From Clitopilus passeckerianus (taxonomy: Eukaryota; Basidiomycota; Agaricomycetes; Agaricales; Entolomataceae), in NCBI GenBank assembly GCA_944990035.1, contig CALYLX010000159.1:1674001-1738000 (forward strand): a stretch of 64,000 nt of DNA. The letters run 5' to 3'. The position numbers and the translations under genes were made by a program. Below are positions 23,192 to 34,947 of the stretch, one piece after another. The notes beneath the pieces are model-generated. The model was not told where the DNA came from. It searched no databases and was given only the letters and a program-made list of their open reading frames with translations. The stretch's first letter is position 1. Every line of letters begins with the position of its first letter.

Positions 23192-24602
23192 CTAAAGCTT
23201 CGTCTTTCCCAAAAACTTGACAGCACGTCCCTCGAATCCCCACCTAATCTGATGGGCGGTATGTATCCGCACACCCAAGTCATCTGCAAACGACCAAACC
23301 AAGCCTGGATTTTTTTGGAACAGCCGGCCAACAAACACCACATCAGCCTGGCCTTTGTCCAGAACATCTTGGGCTATGTGACCGTTGATGATGCTTCCAA
23401 CTGTACCAACAAGTAATCCGTGGCCAGCAGGGAGAGATTTCTTGACATCCTCCGAAAACCGTGCTTGGTAGGCGGGTCCTGAATTGATAATCTTCTGGTC
23501 GGGGGAGTTGCCACCAGTGGGAGTAGTAAAGATGTCAACGCCATGCTCGAAGAGGATTGGGGCAAGACGGACTGTGTCTTCGGATGTCCAGGAAGGCTCG
23601 CCGGTGTATTCGAGCCATTCGGTGGCGGATATCCTATTTGGTTTTGATCAGCTTTGGGTGTGGCAAGAACTTGAACAGAAACACAAACCGTAGGAACAAG
23701 GGCATATCATTGGGAATTACAGACCGGATCGCATCAACGACCTCAAGCGTTAACCTGATACGGTTCTCGAAGCTGCCTCCATACTCGTCTGTACGTTTGT
23801 TCGTCACAGGGCTCAAAAACTCGAACAGCAAGAATCCATGTCCATTGTGGATCTCAATCACGTCGATACCAGCCTTCACGGCCCTGATTGCACCCTCGCG
23901 GAATGCATTTACGACCTCCTTGATGCCCTCTTTGGTGAGCTCCTTAGGGGTGGGGTAGCCTGGTGCAAAAGCAATGGGAGAGGGAGCGACAATATCATTG
24001 GGCCAGCCACCAACTTCTTCAGAAGCGACAGGATCACCTTCAATCCACGGAGCGACAGTCGAGGCCTTCCTTCCGGCATGCGAAAGCTGAATAGCGATCT
24101 TCTGGCCTTGGGTGTGTGCGAATTCGGTGATCCTCTTGAAGGGTGCGATATGCGCATCGGACCAGATACCGGCGTCTTCTGGTGTAATACGGCCTTCCGG
24201 GAGAACGGCCGTCATTTCGAAGAAAGTCACGCCTGGTCCACGTGTGAGGATGCCACCAACTGGAAAGGCAAGTCAGTAAAGACTTGGGGGACGGGATAGC
24301 TAATGAGGACACTTACGATGGGCATCATGCCAAGGTTGAAGGAAGCCATCTTTTGCCGAGTATTGACAGAGAGGGGAGAGCTAAATTGAAGTAGGTTAGC
24401 TTTGCTTATATTGAGCCGCATCCGTTGGACCTACGAATATCCTGTTCTGCAATTCCAATCCACGTATCTTGATCGGCTTGAAGAGGGTTGGAATAGCTTT
24501 TGCGCTTGGCTGCGGGTTTACAGCAGTTCCCGAAGGAGGGTTTTGTGCCGGGGTGAAGTAAGGGACATTTGGAGCAGCAATATTGGCGTTAGCAGGCGCC
24601 AT
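23192..24602 (-). CDS. Old yellow enzyme, NADPH:flavin ene-reductase (YqjM-type), copy A
   Basis: An FMN-dependent oxidoreductase reducing activated C=C bonds with NAD(P)H, probably cytosolic. Four exons join in frame: MAPANANIAAPNVPYF...LQNRIF, LSPLCQYSAKDGFLQPWHDAH, the large TIM-barrel exon, and ISATEWLEYTGEPSWTSED... to TAG at 23192-23194. Landmarks: the YqjM-class Cys and Tyr in LCQYS, QLSHAGRKAS, the His pair in [18 protein letters not shown], and the phosphate site GQADVVFVGRLFQKNPGL. About 410 residues. The residue two after the second active-site His is Phe here but Tyr in copy B, and LLHEF is changed to LLFEF. This could shift substrate range. Divergent from copy B over 1.04 kb. Confidence 0.9.
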
Positions 24603-25642
24603 GGATGGGTAATGAGATGGAGACTTGTGAGTGAACGAAGATATCGTTGTATTTCTTTACGGGGCCGTTTCAGAATACGGATAAACCGAAGACCTCGCCG
24701 TATGTTCTCATCCTTCTCAAGAATTGCCGAAGGGAATAACGGAGGATTCGGAATGGCTCCCGGTGAGCAGATGGAGTCCATCAACGGCCAGTGCTTCCCT
24801 ACCTCACGGACTCATGAGAGGCGGGGGATTTACGGGTGTCAGAATGGCCGTTTCTGATGGAGATGGAGGTCCACTTGAGCCTGATGGTCATTTCTATTCC
24901 TGTTGGATGTTGGATAAGGAAGGCAGCCTTGAAGTCAAATTCAAGGTGTTTGGTCAAGAACACAGAGAGTTTGATCGACTTGTTTGGCCTTCCTTCCTCG
25001 ACCACGCTTACCGTCATTTCTAACAACAAGGACGCTGCAGAAGACTCCGGCATTTGCAAAGGAATATTTATGCTAAGACGCCGACCGCATTTTTTGTGTG
25101 CGCAACCAAGAATGCGGTTGCATTATGGCTTAAAGTTATTGGCTTAGGCCTTCACTGCAGAAGGATGGGGTGGAGCTTCGTAGTTTTGTTTTGGTCAAGA
25201 ACATCCCTCAGCTCTTCGGGTCCTGCCATGGCATCTGAGCAGAAGCAGAGGGAGGCGTTCACCGCTAAATCCCTTCTTCCACCTCGCCTGAGTTCTGATT
25301 CAGCAAAGTCTTGATGCTCAGTCACCGCCATACACCGTTGGCTTCCTCACAGGAAGCGCTAAACAATTTTCCAGCTTCTTGATAAGTTGCCAGCAGTGGA
25401 GAAGCAACTCGTTTAGCCTCGTATTATCGAGCACCCGTCCACTGGTAACTCTTCCACATTTTATCCGGTGTTGGCTGACTGATCATGCTCTTTTCTCTTA
25501 GGCAATTCCTTGCAATTCTTGGTAACGATGAGAACATGCGCCTCGTTTTTGGTTCATCAGTACTCCGATATTTTGGACCCATAAAAGGCCTATAGCCCGA
25601 TCTTTATCGCCCTCAAGTTCTCCATCTTAAGCCTGCCCTCCC
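24603..25642. other. Shared intergenic region of divergent OYE genes
   Basis: Separates the start codons of OYE copies A and B, so both promoters must lie here. There are short reading frames on both strands at 24724-25059, of which the minus-strand one looks most protein-like, but none has a recognisable domain or exon chain. I could not identify an operator. Confidence 0.4.
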
Positions 25643-27059
<1,417 letters not shown>

Positions 27060-27719
27060 CGAAGAGGAAGAAATGCACGGAATAGGTATTATAGTCTGAT
27101 AGCGCACATTTTGAGATATAGAAACTACATATTTTAAAACCTAAGCCTGTGAGCTAAAACCAAATCGGCCTCGCTCTGATTATGGCCATACAAGTCAGAA
27201 TGCGGCTTGAGGTAGTTGAATGGAATGGTGTTTGGTAAGGAGCAGACAGGTCGTTGTTTCCCTCTGTAGATCGACTCCGAAGATCCAGTGGCATTCCCCA
27301 AGCGAAGTGTCTCCTTATACACCCATCATGGTCTTCCTCATGCAACACCAAAGACGACAAGCAAAGCAGCATGGGTCATAAACCTACTGCCTTGACCTCC
27401 ATTGGAGAAGGGCGGCGCTTCTTTGTCTTGTTTTTGGGGAGATTGACGCCCTGGCGGGCCTGTGGCCTGAAAGAGTAGCCTGGATGAAGGGTCTCTCTGG
27501 CATCGCAGCGACTATTCAGCAAAGCACTCGACTCTTCAAAGTCTTCTCCCTCCAATAACGCGCATCTTGTCCAGAGCCAGGGAACCGAAAATGACAGGTC
27601 GTATGTTCGTTGGCCTACAGCTAAGCCAATTTCGTTGGTCAATGCGGCCTCCTTCTCAAAGCCGGTCTCAGCATTACCCAATCACGAAACGCTCCACCCT
27701 GACCCTCCGTCCCAATCGA
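27060..27719. other. Intergenic, 3' of OYE copy B
   Basis: No gene recognised. A 101-residue minus-strand frame at 27376-27681 lacks any known motif and partly overlaps the antisense of the acyltransferase remnant that follows, so I do not call it. Confidence 0.35.
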
Positions 27720-27915
27720 AGAAGGATTGGGTCAAACAAATCGCCGCAGGGTTCAACAACGTCCTTCTGGCTACCTCATTCGACTTTCTGCTGGTCACCA
27801 ATGTGCAGGGTAACCTGCAGTGGATAGAAGCGAACCTCCGTCATGGCGCCGAGAACCTTATGAACCAGCTGTTCATGAATAGGCTCTCAATAAAGCCTAG
27901 TCAGGGGTCCTTTTA
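27720..27915 (+). pseudogene. Wax-synthase-like fragment A
   Basis: QIAAGFNNVLLATSFDFLLV matches the intact paralogue's QIAAGFNNVLLATAIDYLLL, then the similarity fades (NVQGNLQWIEANL, NQLFMNRL) and stops at 27915. Neither the N-terminal membrane segment nor the catalytic His region is present. It lies directly upstream of a second, separate remnant in the same direction. Confidence 0.65.
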
Positions 27916-28118
27916 GCACCTCAAGCTACCATCGACGAGAATCCGGCGCGCTCAATTGAAACTGTCAGATACGTGTCCGAGAACCGAAAATGGGGACAGC
28001 CTCTATGGTTCCCCGGCTTGGAAATCGACCTATTTCTAAAGATTTTCATCTCAGGTCCAAGCCAGCCAACCCCCCAGCCAAACCATTCCGCCAGCAAACA
28101 GAACTTCCCAGCTTACCT

Positions 28119-28449
28119 ATGACCATTCATCCAGGCTACGTCAATTGCCTTGTGTGCGGCCTCCTTCTCGTTGCTGGCGTAACCACTCGTTCACGAAAGG
28201 CTCGACCTGCCTTCCTCCTCCCCATCGCATGCGCGGTATACGCCTCACAAAAGCATAGCCCGAGCCAGATCGCTGCTGGATTCAATAACGTCCTTCTCGC
28301 TTCCGCGATTGATTATCTCCTGCTGTGCGATGTGGGCTAAGTCGGGGTATGTAGGGGTTCCGTTGTATTTGTATAGGAAGATATGGGACTCGGAGGCTTT
28401 GGTGTGGTTGAAAGGCAGGTTGAGGAAGATTTTGGGGGTGAAGTCGTGA
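28119..28449 (+). pseudogene. Wax-synthase-like fragment B, internally deleted
   Basis: It starts MTIHPGYVNCLVCGLLLVAG and follows the intact paralogue through HSPSQIAAGFNNVLLASAID to LLLCDV. There it jumps straight to WAKSGYVGVPLYLYRK, which is the paralogue's last 25 residues. The join (about 28329-28334) shares GTG with both sides in the intact gene and puts the tail out of frame, so translation stops at TAA 28338-28340. The upstream leader (from about 28050) also matches the leader of the intact gene at 32163. About 0.9 kb of coding sequence, including the catalytic His, has been lost in one deletion. Confidence 0.75.
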
Positions 28450-28909
28450 GATAGGCACGGTTGGGGCAGGTCAGATCTCGCGACCAGGCTTTGACGGGTC
28501 CTCCTTAGAGGCGTGTAGAGGAGCCAATAATTATCTTTCCTCTGAGGGATGAATTTGAATATGATATAATTTTGGAAGATGTTCGATCTGGACCGTTGAG
28601 TTTCTACTTTGCACCCTGAGAAAATTCGCAAGAGTATTGGTTCAGACTAATCGTTTCTGGGGCTGATGTTTGGCAAGACAGTGGGCTTGGGGGACTGGAG
28701 ATGTTTCTTTTTGAATTCAGGATCTTCGGAAGAATTTTTGACGATGTTAAGCAGCGTTACCGGGGCATGGTTATAAACGTACATTATGGCAGTTTCAAAC
28801 AACCCCAACTTCTATCTGGTTAACCAGCAGCATGGGTTTCCCTCCTGAGGTTTGGCCGTGCCACTCCACAAGGTTATGTTGTTGATAACTTCTGCTACAG
28901 CTTCATCTT

Positions 28910-29314
28910 ATGGACCTCGAAGATGTCTTCTACTTCCTTGAAGCAACATGGGATGCCACGCGAACCACCCGCCACGAGAGGCGGGACATCCGAGATCGCT
29001 ACTGGTTTGAAATACAATAGGTAGATTCGGGAGTCTCTCAAGCCGACAGAGAGGACATCAAGGCTCGTTGCTTTGCTGAACTAGACCAAGCGACTGTAAA
29101 AGTGAACTACACTGACCACAAAGTCAGCGAGGCTTTCGCACTGAAAAAAAGGAAAGGCCACAAAATTAGACGCCCCTTCCGTGCTCGCAATATCGTCACC
29201 AATGATTATGGTAATTCGATGTTCCACGTCTTCAGCGTCTTAATAACGGTTTTGAGCATTAGGTTCGCGAATGATGGTAGTAGCGAATGGAACCTCAGTG
29301 CCCATGTTTGCTAG
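28910..29314 (+). pseudogene. Orphan reading frame with one in-frame stop
   Basis: From ATG 28910 the frame reads MDLEDVFYFLEATWDATRT...RYWFEIQ, meets a TAG at about 29018, and then continues in the same frame as VDSGVSQADREDIKARCFAE...DHKVSEAFALKKRKGHKI to 29314. The composition is charged and protein-like. No domain is recognised. It may be a gene with a nonsense mutation, or two exons whose splice sites I could not place. The 460 bp before it and the 270 bp after it hold nothing else I recognise. Confidence 0.3.
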
Positions 29315-29591
29315 GCATAAAGCAAGCTCCTACCTAGACCCTCTGGAAAGTTTCAGCGAGAGCTTCATCCAAGCTTTATCTAAATTATCTTAGAGTCAGA
29401 GCACTCTACCACGTGTCGAATCCGAATACCTTCAAACTAGGACAGTCCAGTTGCTCTCCAGAGAGCCTTACTGCGTGTCTTCCGAGCCCTTGATATATAT
29501 ATTTTTGCAACGGCGATCCCAATCTAGAATTCATGGTCTGCTTATATTACAACAACGATTTCCTTTATTACTCATACTAGAGTAAGTACAG

Positions 29592-31153
29592 CTAGAGTCT
29601 GGCCTCTCTTGCCTTGCCATTGTTGGCCTTGGCTTTCGGGAAGAATCCAATCTTCTGCCAATACTTCGCATACAGCTCTGCATCTTCTGTCGTGATTGCC
29701 CGAACTTCTCTGAGAGAAGGACTGAACTCCATAGCTTTATCAATGCACATCGTCCCATGAGGGAAATGGTCATTTGTTCTGGGACCGGCACGAGCAAGGA
29801 GGGCCTTGTTCTCAGCCATGTGAAGCCGGAGCAAGTCAACGATGGACAATACAGGCTGTCAACAACAGAATTAGCAGCATCCCGGAGCGGACAATTCGCG
29901 GAGCTCACATTATCTCGGAAATCCTTCGGTGTGGCAGATGGGAGCAGTTTAGCCACCAGGTCCATAAAGTCCCAGCAATACATCATCGGATGCACCCTAT
30001 CACCAGGCATAAGATGTCGGACGCTGTGAGCAATAATCTGCCATGATACAGGTCTGGGGTGCATGAAGTTGAGAACTGGAGGAGTACTCCTCCCGTCGAC
30101 AGTGATATCTCTGATGCACTTCGCTGCGATGTCTGTCGGCAGGAAAGGAAACCGCTGGATGGGAAACGTCAATTATCGAGTCCGAGTCAGAGAATGAGGC
30201 TGCCAGATAAACATACCCCAACCATATCTGTCATGATCCCCATTTTCAGGGACGCCTTGAGGACGAGGGGAGGCCATTCTCCCGGTATCCATGCTCCGTC
30301 ACTTTGGCGGCCACACAGTTGGAAGAATCTCAGTGAGGTAGCATTGAGACCACTCCGAGACAGGACCTGAAGGAATGTGTCAGTTTTCTCCCTTGCACAG
30401 TTAATCAGGAAGGCATTCACCGTTTCAGCGACAAATTTGCTTTCACCGTAACCCATCCCAATACATGCAATGGGGTCATCAAGAACCGCTTCCGGAATTA
30501 ATGCGCCCCCTCTATACTTTAGCCACAACGAAGCGACCGCAACGGATGAGATAAAGAGGAATCGCAAAGTATCGCCGTGAAAGGAGCTTCGAGCGAAGGT
30601 GATGAGGTTATAAAGCCCCAACAGTGAAGGCTCGAAGTAGGATAGAGGTTGAGCGAGGTTAACTGGCCATGCGTTGTGAATCACCGTTGTGACGTTGTTG
30701 CGAAGCTTGGTGTAGACGTTGTCAGTAAGGACAGGGTCAAAGGAGTGAAGAAGAGCGTACTTCACTGAACATCGACGGTTCGAGCCCCAGGCCTGGGTGG
30801 TCCAGTTTTCCGTCGATGAAAGTAATCTTGGGGGATAGCAGTACATCGGTCGGAAGGCCCTTCTCTTGAAACTGTCTCTTGATACGTTCTGATGATGGGC
30901 CTTCATTGGAAACACGATTCAAGGCATATATCTTGCTGATGCTCTGGTCGACTAACAACAAGTACAGCAAGTCTGAGCCGACATTTCCTGTAGTTCCAGT
31001 CACAAGAACGACATTCCCCGGAACGATCGACGGTCCTGAGAAGGCGGGTTGATTGCTAGTGGGAATGGCAGCTGGGAGATAGCTATATCTCTCAATGAGA
31101 TCTAGCATCCTGGCTTTGTGCTTCATGGCATCAACTTGACCTTTCTTCACCAT
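29592..31153 (-). CDS. Stand-alone thioester-reductase-type SDR, copy A
   Basis: It resembles the terminal reductase domain of adenylate-forming (NRPS-like) reductases, which reduces a carrier-bound acyl thioester with NADPH to an aldehyde or alcohol. Motifs: VVLVTGTTGNVGSDLLYLLL (nucleotide binding), FIDGKL, VIHNAWPVN, FISSVAVAS and catalytic YGESKF (Tyr-x3-Lys). Five exons by eye; the last starts PVLSIVDLLRLHMAENK. The first ATG is at 31153, and the upstream frame is closed by a TAA, so no adenylation or carrier domain precedes it. The linker KARMLDLIERYSYLP nevertheless looks inherited from such an enzyme. About 445 residues. Divergent from the wax synthase at 32163; an inverted copy of the pair lies at 60-64 kb. 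Confidence 0.85.
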
Positions 31154-32162
31154 TGCAGATGCAAGAACTCTGAGAGGGGGATAATACGAGCGTGTAGTCC
31201 AATCAGACAAACTCCTTTATGTGTGTCTGCAGGATTCTTTGCAACCGAACTGCCAGGAAACGAGGCCACAAAATTTGCCGGCAGGTTGTTCCCGAAGCAT
31301 TCCGTTTATTATCTGTGGAAAGCACCTTCTAATCCTCTATAGTAGATAGACAGCTGTCATTTTTTAGGTTGGTGTGATTGGGTTGGAGAGCTTGAAGCTA
31401 AAACCGTCTGTGTCACATCTGTGTCACACACCCCTTGTGCCAGACGCAACTGGTGTGGGCTGAATCTTCCGCGCAGGGGTTATGTAAGTGGTCTTTGTTC
31501 ACCCAAAATGGAGGAGAAATTCCGTCATGATTCCTTGCATGATTTGATTTTTCGTTCATCTCGGAACGGCCAAGCGGAGACCTACATGGAAGCGAAGACG
31601 CAATCTCATTTGAATCTCATACCCTTCCGCCCTATCCCTGTCTTCCTCCTCCACGCGGCTCTGAGGCTTTGAAAGGCTTCTGCGTCACCTCGGAAAAGTT
31701 CGGCCCCTCGCCCAAATAGCTAGCACTCAGACGAGCGAAGAAGAGAGCAAAGGAGCTGTGCTCTCAAGCTCAACCATGGTCACCCTGGAGCGAGTTCGCT
31801 CAGGCCAAGTACGCCATTGACTGCTACTTCATTCCCGCTGCCGATATTGAGACTGGTAATTGTAAAGCTGAATACCCAAGAAAGCAAACCCAGATTGCTG
31901 GGATGGATTCGACCTACCCGATCTTCACCTCATTTCGGTTGGGCTACCACGAGATCGCGACTACCCAACGTTTAGTGAGGAGTCCTGACAGTGGCACCTC
32001 CGATTACGGGTCCAGGAGACGAACAAGCAGACAGGCTCCAACGTCTCCCGCCTTGTCGAGTCTCGGGCTATTTCTAGGGCTTATTCTCCCCAGGTCCAAG
32101 CCAGCCAACACCACATTCAAACCTTTCCACCAGTACCCCAAGCAGAACTTTCGAACTCACCC
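31154..32162. other. Divergent promoter region, module copy A
   Basis: Lies between the start codons of reductase copy A and the wax-synthase-like gene. The part next to the reductase (31190-31300) resembles 62090-62200 of copy B on the other strand. A protein-like stretch at about 31750-31870 on plus (WSEFAQAKYAIDCYFIPAAD) has no recognised family and may be a remnant. The leader just before 32163 is shared with the broken copy at 28 kb. Confidence 0.45.
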
Positions 32163-33372
32163 ATGGGCATTCACCCAGGCTACGTCAATTTCGTCGCAGG
32201 CAGCCTCCTTGTCATTGCGGGTTCAGCCACTCGATCGCGAAAGGCTCGACCTGCCTTCCTCCTGCCGATCGCAGGCGGAATATACGCCTCGCAGAAACAT
32301 AGCCCCAATCAAATTGCTGCAGGATTTAACAACGTCCTTCTCGCTACTGCGATTGATTATCTCCTGCTGTGCGATGTGCAACGTGACGTACACCAGATAC
32401 CAAACGGGCTCACTGCCAGTGGGGTTGACGCTGGCAAGCACATCAACAGCCAACCCTTTCTTAAGAGACTCAAATGGGCCATCCATCTCTTCTACTCGAA
32501 TCGTGGTATTGGCTGGAAGCACGGTAAATGGACCGATGCCGACCCTTTACTCTTCCGGGGAACAGAATCACGACGAGCATTCCTCATCTCCCGAATGAGG
32601 TCTCTCATCCTCAACCTCCTCGCTCTGTACACATCTTCCCGTTTAATGGAGGCGGATCCATGGTTTCGGAAGGACATACCATCCTTCTCCCAACAGCCCC
32701 TGCGGCAGAGATCCTGGTCAGCTGCGTTGTTTTTTGCGCAATTCATGCCTTTCTTGTCCATTACTGGAAACCTCATTCCGGGATTGGTCGCTGTTGGGAT
32801 GGGGTGGAGCGAGCCTCGTAGTTGGCCGCCTATGTTCGGGAGTTTCAGTCACGCGTACACCGTTCGCAGGTTCTGGAGGTATACATGGCATCAGATGCTG
32901 CGGCGGGTACGTACAATGAATCTTCTGCCTACTTGAATCTGAACACAATGCTGACCTCTATCCGTTTGCTTCCACTTAGATCTTAACAACCTTCAGCAAC
33001 TTCACCACCACCCACCTTCTCAATCTCCAACCAGGCGGCAAGCTCACCTGGCGTCTCAACGTCCTTCTCACATTCCTCTTCTGCGGCTCTCTTCACCTCT
33101 GTACACCCACCTCCACCCGGCCGCTGCCCTTTTTCCTTCTCCAAGCGCTAGGTTTACTTGTTGAAGACTATGCCCTTAAAAAGTTGGGATCTACGCGGGT
33201 CAAGAACTGGCTCAGCACTGAGGCATGGATAAAGTTGGGCTATGTGTGGGTTTGGTGTTGGCTTCTATGGTCGGGATCATCTGCAGTGGACTGGTGGGCG
33301 AAGTCGGGGTATGCGGGTGTTCCCTTGTACCTGTACAGGCAGCTACGTGATGCTTTGTTACAGTTATTATAA
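32163..33372 (+). CDS. Wax-synthase-like membrane O-acyltransferase, copy A (intact)
   Basis: A polytopic membrane protein of the fungal wax-synthase/MBOAT-2 type, which moves an acyl group from acyl-CoA to an alcohol, probably in the endoplasmic reticulum. Exons 32163-32906 and 32980-33372 give about 378 residues. It begins MGIHPGYVNFVAGSLLVIAG. The signature MFGSFSHAYTVRRFWRYTWH holds the presumed catalytic His in YTWHQMLRR. Later come LHLCTPTSTRPLPFFLLQAL and the tail WAKSGYAGVPLYLYRQL. Several long hydrophobic segments are visible. The intron that splits FWR/YTWHQ in two paralogues is absent here. Divergent from reductase copy A. Substrates cannot be told from sequence. Confidence 0.85.
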
Positions 33373-33766
33373 AAGAAGGTCAAGACTCTGTCGCCTTCTT
33401 GATTGTGGCCTATAGGCAGTGTTGGTGTATCTTAAGCGCTCCTCTTTCTGCCTGCAAGACTGCAAATTGCTTTCTGTACATTAGTCCTATTTGGTCGAAG
33501 GACCCACCAAGATCTTTTGTACTCTTCGAACTATAATCTTGACATATTTTTTTCTTCAATTCCAATGCGAAGCAATTTCCTTTTCCTTTTTGCTATCGTT
33601 TGCTCTGCCTCCGACCTCCAACAATGGCACATCAGCCTGCTGTCCGGTACCGTTTTGAGTCAGATCGATCGATCATAAAGAGCGTCATAACGGCGGTCAG
33701 TGGCGGTTCCTCCAGAAAGCTACCGCCTCGAGAATTCAACTTGACGATTGCCAGGAATACAGCAGA

Positions 33767-34732
33767 ATGGCCAACAAAAAGCTCATTGACTACAAATATC
33801 TCATCTTCGACGTCTATGGTACCCTAGTCGACTGGGAAACGGGCTTGTATAATGCCCTGCAGCCCCTGCTTCGTCGTTTCCGCTCGTCGTCCAAATGGAC
33901 GCGCAAGGAGGCGCTCCAGGCATTCGGTTCGGTAGAGCTCGACATACAAGCTCAAAACCCAACGATGCTCTACTCGGACCTTCTCGCAAAGGCCCACGAA
34001 GTGCTCCAGGAGCGTCTAGCCGCAGCTGAGAATAAAGCCTCCGACCCACCCACAAATCCACCAAGCAAATCCTCTGATGCCCCAACTACATCCACAGCAC
34101 CAACTGCCGCAACCGATGAGCACGTTGCGTTCGGACAGCAGGTAAAGGAATGGGACCCATTCCCTGACAGTGCACAAGCTTTGAAAGACCTGGCGAAGTT
34201 CTACAAGTTGATCGTGCTATCAAATGTCGATCATCGTTCCTTCGTTTACACACATTCATACCTTTCCGAAGGTATCTCGCCGGCCGCAGGAGCAGCGGAT
34301 ACGCCTCCCTCTTCGACATATACCAGACCAGACCCAAATACAGACCCAAACGATCTGTGGCTTCCACAGAAAGTCCATGGGACCAAATCGCCGTTCTCCC
34401 TGATCATGACTGCTCAGGATACTGGAGCGTACAAGCCCTCCCTTATCGGGTTCAACGCCGTATTCGAGGCCATTCGTGCTGATCCTTCACTGTCGGACAA
34501 GTCTGCGGCTCCTACCGTTGAGGAAGTTATGGTTCAGACATTGATTGTCGCGCAGAGCCTTACCCATGACCATGCTCCTGCTCAGCAGCTAGGCGTAACG
34601 AGCGTATGGATCGACAGACAAATCGCGACTTTGCGCCCAGACGATGACGGGAAACGATATGGTTGGACCTGGAGGTTCGAGACACTGGGAGACATGGCGA
34701 AAGCAGTGGAAGCTGAAGCAAAGGAGAATTGA
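33767..34732 (+). CDS. HAD-superfamily hydrolase, 2-haloacid dehalogenase-like
   Basis: A single-exon gene of 321 residues. The haloacid-dehalogenase motifs are in order: motif 1 FDVYGTLVDW with the nucleophile Asp15 and Tyr instead of the second acid of phosphatases (as in dehalogenases), motif 2 IVLSNVD near residue 150, motif 3 Lys in GAYKPS near 222, and motif 4 region SLTHDHAPA near 266. An insertion rich in Pro, Ser and Thr (about residues 88-120) is unusual. Fungal relatives are often named dehalogenases without proof; a general small-molecule hydrolase is equally possible. A short upstream frame begins at 33624 in the leader. The 390 bp before it hold the end of the acyltransferase gene and the promoter. 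Confidence 0.85.
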   Translation: MANKKLIDYKYLIFDVYGTLVDWETGLYNALQPLLRRFRSSSKWTRKEALQAFGSVELDIQAQNPTMLYSDLLAKAHEVLQERLAAAENKASDPPTNPPSKSSDAPTTSTAPTAATDEHVAFGQQVKEWDPFPDSAQALKDLAKFYKLIVLSNVDHRSFVYTHSYLSEGISPAAGAADTPPSSTYTRPDPNTDPNDLWLPQKVHGTKSPFSLIMTAQDTGAYKPSLIGFNAVFEAIRADPSLSDKSAAPTVEEVMVQTLIVAQSLTHDHAPAQQLGVTSVWIDRQIATLRPDDDGKRYGWTWRFETLGDMAKAVEAEAKEN

Positions 34733-34947
34733 AAAGGTCGTGACATTGTCCTTGGGTCATACAAGACATGCGTACGATATATATTGGCAAGGGTTTAGGA
34801 AGGAACGAAATGCAAGCTCAGATATATATATCAAAAATGTAATCTAAATGCTGCGATGAATCGAAAAAATTGCGAGGTATGGTACAGATGCTAGTCAGAG
34901 ATGAAACGAATAAATATATCCACCTAAAGCCAAAGTCAAAGGAAAAA

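Larger units (their letters stand above)
29592..33372. repeat. Segmental duplication, module copy A
   Basis: Thioester reductase (minus) and wax-synthase-like gene (plus) arranged divergently. The same pair, in reversed order along the window, is at 60354-63796. Coding sequences and part of the leader upstream of the reductase (about 31190-31300) are visibly similar between the two. Confidence 0.7.

Noticed and set aside
24799..25059. 86-residue beta-rich minus frame between the OYE genes
   Set aside because: No start in good context, no domain, and an equally long frame on the other strand.
27376..27681. 101-residue open frame on minus
   Set aside because: No motif, and its beginning is antisense to sequence adjoining the acyltransferase relic.
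33624..33827. Possible small gene before the HAD hydrolase
   Set aside because: Overlaps the HAD start out of frame; better seen as an upstream open frame in the leader.
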